Below are positions 61,756 to 64,000 of a stretch of 64,000 bases of DNA, in pieces. Below the pieces are notes generated by a model. The model ran no database searches and was not told where the DNA came from. It saw nothing but the letters and a program-made list of their open reading frames with translations. The DNA is from Demequina sp. NBRC 110056 (GTDB lineage: Bacteria > Actinomycetota > Actinomycetes > Actinomycetales > Demequinaceae). Made by a program: the position numbers and the translations under genes. The DNA lies in assembly GCF_002090155.1 (NCBI RefSeq), contig NZ_BBRM01000002.1, positions 620,001 to 684,000 of the forward strand, given 5' to 3'. Position 1 is the first letter of the stretch. Each line of letters begins with the position of its first letter.

Positions 61756-62058
61756 GTGACCACCACGCAGCAGACCGCAGCCCCGCACCGCGCCACACGT
61801 TCATTCGTGCGCACGCCCGTACCGACCTTCCAGTCGGCGATGGGACGAGAGCGGGCGCCGATGCGCATGTGGGTCACGGGTCTGACGCAGCGAGGGATGA
61901 TGGTCAGCGACGGCGAGGGCGCCGCGGTGTGGATCATCGACGAGCGCTCGCGCCACGCGGTCGAGCAGGCTCTCTCGGTGGGGATCAGCGCGCTCGACGT
62001 GCACCCCGGTGGCACCGCTGTGATGGCGGGCACCGAGATCAACATCGCCCCCTGGTGA
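61756..62058 (+). CDS. Hypothetical protein, 100 aa
   Basis: No family recognised. GAGGAG is 5 nt before the GTG start at 61756. The middle, RMWVTGLTQRGMMVSDGEGAAVWI broken into short strands, and GISALDVHPGGTAVMAGTEI look like a small beta-rich fold. No membrane segment or cysteine. Divergent from the antiporter. Confidence 0.6.
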   Translation: MTTTQQTAAPHRATRSFVRTPVPTFQSAMGRERAPMRMWVTGLTQRGMMVSDGEGAAVWIIDERSRHAVEQALSVGISALDVHPGGTAVMAGTEINIAPW

Positions 62059-62180
62059 GCTCGGGCTCCGGCAGCCGCACGCCGTGGCGGTGTCAGGTCC
62101 TTGCCCGCACCCGTGTTGCGCCACTGTGCCGCCACGACGCCGTGGAGTCCGCGCGCACCACGGTGCCTAGAACGAGGCGC

Positions 62181-63317
62181 TCAGAACAGCGTCGCCTCAG
62201 GTGCCGCTGAGGCGAGTTCGGCGAGGTTCGCCGTCGCGCTCGTGCGCCGCCACTCTCCGTTGCCGTCGCGGGCGTTGGCTCGCGAGACCGTCGTAGCCGA
62301 TGCTGCGCGGGCCCCGGTCGCATCGGATGCAGTGCTGCCCATCGAGCCGGTGTTCGGGTCCTCCGGGGCCCGCTCGAGACCGTGCGCGAGGATGAGTGGC
62401 TTGATGCGGGCAGCGAGCCTGCGGCGGTACTCCTTGGGCGCGTAGGCGCCGTCTCCGTAGAGCTCGCGGTAGCGCGGCGTCAGATCGGGCCGGTGAGTGT
62501 TGAGCCACCGGGCGTACCACTCCTTGACCCCGGGGCGCAGGTGCAGCGCGGTGTACGTGACGGAGGTCGCGCCGGCGGCCTTGATCCTCGCGAGCGCGCG
62601 GTCCAGGTGCTCCTCCGAGTCGGTGAGGAACGGCAGGATCGGCATCATGAACACGGCGACGTCGAAGCCGGCCTCGGCAGCGGCGGTCACCGTCGCGAGC
62701 CGCGCCTGCGCCGTGGGCGTTCCGGGCTCCACGGACTGTTGAAGATCGTCGTCGAGGATCGCGATCGAGAGGGCCAGGTCGACGGGCACGTCCTTGCGCG
62801 CCTCGGCGAGCCGCGGCAGGTCGCGGCGCAGCAACGAGCCCTTGGTGAGGATCGAGAACGGCGTTCCCGACTCGGCGAGGGCGTCGATGATCCCCGGCAT
62901 GAGTCGGTAGCGACCCTCGGCCCGCTGGTACGGATCGGTGTTGGTGCCGAGCGCGACGTGCTCGCGCGCCCACGAACGCTTCGCGAGGTCCTTGCGCAGC
63001 GCATCCACGATGTTGACCTTGACGATCAGCTGGCTGTCGAAGTCCCGGCCGGCGTCGAGCTCGAGGTACTGGTGCGAGGGTCGGGCGAAGCAGTACACGC
63101 ACGCGTGGCTGCAGCCGCGGTACGGGTTGATGGTCCACGTGAACGGGACGGCGCTCCCCTGCCCCACCTTGTTGAGCGCGCTCTTGGCGAGCACCTCGTG
63201 GAACACGATGCCGTCGAATTCCGGAGTCCGGACGGAGCGCACAAGGTTGTTGAGCCGGGCGAGGCCGGGCAGCGCCTCGTCGTTCTCCGTGGCGATCGCC
63301 TGGCCTTCCCACCGCAT
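62181..63317 (-). CDS. Rv2578c-family radical SAM protein
   Basis: A 378-aa radical SAM enzyme. The cluster motif is CSHACVYCFARP (CxxxCxxC). INPYRGCSH at its start and GTNTDPYQRAEGRY, then FSILTKGSLLRRDL match the SplB-related Rv2578c group, which is linked to DNA damage in mycobacteria but not biochemically defined. A perfect SOS box lies 8 nt before the start. The last 60 residues are low-complexity (Ala, Thr, Ser) and are probably a disordered tail. Confidence 0.92.
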   Translation of the reverse strand: MRWEGQAIATENDEALPGLARLNNLVRSVRTPEFDGIVFHEVLAKSALNKVGQGSAVPFTWTINPYRGCSHACVYCFARPSHQYLELDAGRDFDSQLIVKVNIVDALRKDLAKRSWAREHVALGTNTDPYQRAEGRYRLMPGIIDALAESGTPFSILTKGSLLRRDLPRLAEARKDVPVDLALSIAILDDDLQQSVEPGTPTAQARLATVTAAAEAGFDVAVFMMPILPFLTDSEEHLDRALARIKAAGATSVTYTALHLRPGVKEWYARWLNTHRPDLTPRYRELYGDGAYAPKEYRRRLAARIKPLILAHGLERAPEDPNTGSMGSTASDATGARAASATTVSRANARDGNGEWRRTSATANLAELASAAPEATLF

Positions 63318-63325
63318 GCGACCAT

Positions 63326-63341
63326 TCGAACATATGTTCGA
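63326..63341. promoter_or_regulatory. SOS (LexA) box
   Basis: TCGAACATATGTTCGA, a perfect 16-bp palindrome that matches the actinobacterial LexA site TCGAAC-N4-GTTCGA exactly. It lies 8-24 nt upstream of the radical SAM start and covers the likely -10 element TATGTT. Strong support that the gene is DNA-damage induced. Confidence 0.92.
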
Positions 63342-63487
63342 CCGCGGTTCAACTGTCTGCGACCGGCGTGGCGGCGAGGCATCCCGCGCGCACGTCGGCG
63401 GGCGTCACCGGCGTGCCGCGATGGGCGACACCAGGTCGGCTCGTTCGCTCCCATCGCCGCCGTCGGGCACGTCGGCCCGCGCGGCGG

Positions 63488-63493
63488 TAGCGT
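63488..63493 (+). promoter_or_regulatory. Candidate -10 of leaderless GNAT gene
   Basis: TAGCGT with 7 nt to the ATG at 63501; no ribosome-binding site lies between. Confidence 0.4.
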
Positions 63494-63500
63494 CACTTCC

Positions 63501-63983
63501 ATGGCCCAGTCCTCGCCCGGCGCACGCTTGGCGACCCCATCCGACGCACCGGTGCTCGCACGCATGCTCACCGAGTTCAACGCGGAGTACGGGGAGCCGT
63601 CGCCGCCGCTTCCGGAGCTGACGGAACGCTTCCGCCTCCTGTTGGGCAGCTCTCGGTTCTGGGCCATCGTCGCGAGCGCCGACGACGGCGTCCCCGTGGG
63701 ATTCGCGACGCTCGCCGAGCGCGACTCGGCCTACTACGCGCGCGGCGCGGTCTACCTCGAGGATCTCTACGTCGTCCCTCGTCTGCGAGGCCAAGCCCTT
63801 GGCGCGGCGATGGTGCAGCTGATGATCGCCGAGTCTCACCGCCGCGGCATCGGCCTTGTCGAGGTCGGCGTCGACGAGCCCGACGTGGATGCGCTGCGCT
63901 TCTACGAGCGCGAGGGCTTCGTCCACCGGGATCCCGGCTCCGGCGATCGGGCGTTCCACCTGCAGATGGAGCTCGAGGGCTGA
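63501..63983 (+). CDS. GNAT family N-acetyltransferase
   Basis: A 160-aa GNAT. YLEDLYVVPRLRGQALGAAM is the acetyl-CoA binding region, and the end of the domain has DALRFYEREGFVHRD. The first 15 residues are a short non-conserved tail. The start is ATG 63501. It is divergent from the SOS-controlled radical SAM gene, 159 bp away. Substrate unknown. Only 17 bases follow it in the window. Confidence 0.86.
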   Translation: MAQSSPGARLATPSDAPVLARMLTEFNAEYGEPSPPLPELTERFRLLLGSSRFWAIVASADDGVPVGFATLAERDSAYYARGAVYLEDLYVVPRLRGQALGAAMVQLMIAESHRRGIGLVEVGVDEPDVDALRFYEREGFVHRDPGSGDRAFHLQMELEG

Positions 63984-64000
63984 GAGACGTCGCGGCCGCC

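Noticed and set aside
62059-62180. Bidirectional terminator from CGTGGCGG/CCGCCACG
   Set aside because: The arms are only 8 bp and about 40 nt apart, which is weak at this GC content.
59925-62210. Long plus-strand frame opposite the antiporter
   Set aside because: Low-complexity Arg/Asp/His-rich product; the antiporter on the other strand has clear motifs.

Overview
The window is a high-GC actinobacterial chromosome segment. The very GC-rich third codon positions, the suf operon led by a SufR-type regulator, the TlyA-NadK-RecN-SteA-PyrG block, the LexA-type SOS box and the 16S sequence all point to Actinomycetota. The 16S and the SufD-associated Rieske ferredoxin suggest order Micrococcales, possibly Demequinaceae or Cellulomonadaceae. 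This is a judgement by eye, not a database result.

Layout: (1) 1-421 is the 3' end of an APC-type amino-acid antiporter, overlapping convergently with a DUF1697 gene. (2) 983-7456, minus strand: a tight Fe-S cluster assembly operon, sufR-sufB-sufD-Rieske ferredoxin-sufC-sufS-sufU-sufT-like, mostly joined by 4-bp start/stop overlaps, including a TTG start for sufD and a GTG start for the ferredoxin. (3) 7625-10147, plus strand: ctaA (heme A synthase), an SH3 protein and ilvA. (4) 10181-21013, minus strand: Nudix, pyrG, steB/mctB-like, steA, recN, nadK, tlyA, a 56-aa protein, a HAD-IIA phosphatase and a TPR protein with an RGG-like repeat region. This order matches, from memory, the M. tuberculosis Rv1700-Rv1691 block. 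(5) 21072-26880, minus strand: one complete rRNA operon (16S-23S-5S) with a terminator and five tandem promoters, followed upstream by tyrS. (6) 28684-33466: a P-loop kinase and a YbaK protein in divergent orientation, then an M20 peptidase-GNAT-N-succinylamino-acid racemase operon and a small ABM-domain protein. (7) 33773-42328, minus strand: the complete arginine operon argCJBDFRGH behind an ARG box. (8) 42424-53705: an accessory stretch with two quinone oxidoreductase-like enzymes, GNAT, two paralogous SDR epimerases, two lipoproteins, TetR, transaldolase and a third SDR. (9) 53816-56298: zwf-gnd, the oxidative pentose-phosphate pair, with tal nearby. (10) 56396-58834: a region of very small genes, tandem repeats and a palindrome, then a membrane protein, YnfA and a macro-domain protein. 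(11) 58969-64000: phosphodiester glycosidase, CPA1 Na+/H+ antiporter, an unknown 100-aa protein, an SOS-box-controlled radical SAM protein and a GNAT.

How the genes work together: the suf operon supplies Fe-S clusters; ctaA supplies heme A to cytochrome oxidase; the arg operon makes arginine from N-acetylglutamate under ArgR control; the M20-GNAT-racemase triad looks like the N-succinylamino-acid pathway that turns D-amino acids into L-amino acids; zwf, gnd and tal cover the pentose-phosphate route.

Regulation visible in sequence: an ARG box on the argC -10 element, a perfect SOS box before the radical SAM gene, five rrn promoters each with TTGACA-17-TA(A/a)(C/G)TT geometry, and at least seven genes whose start codon lies 6-7 nt after a TANNNT hexamer, which suggests leaderless transcripts. 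No CRISPR array, insertion sequence, prophage or tRNA gene was seen.
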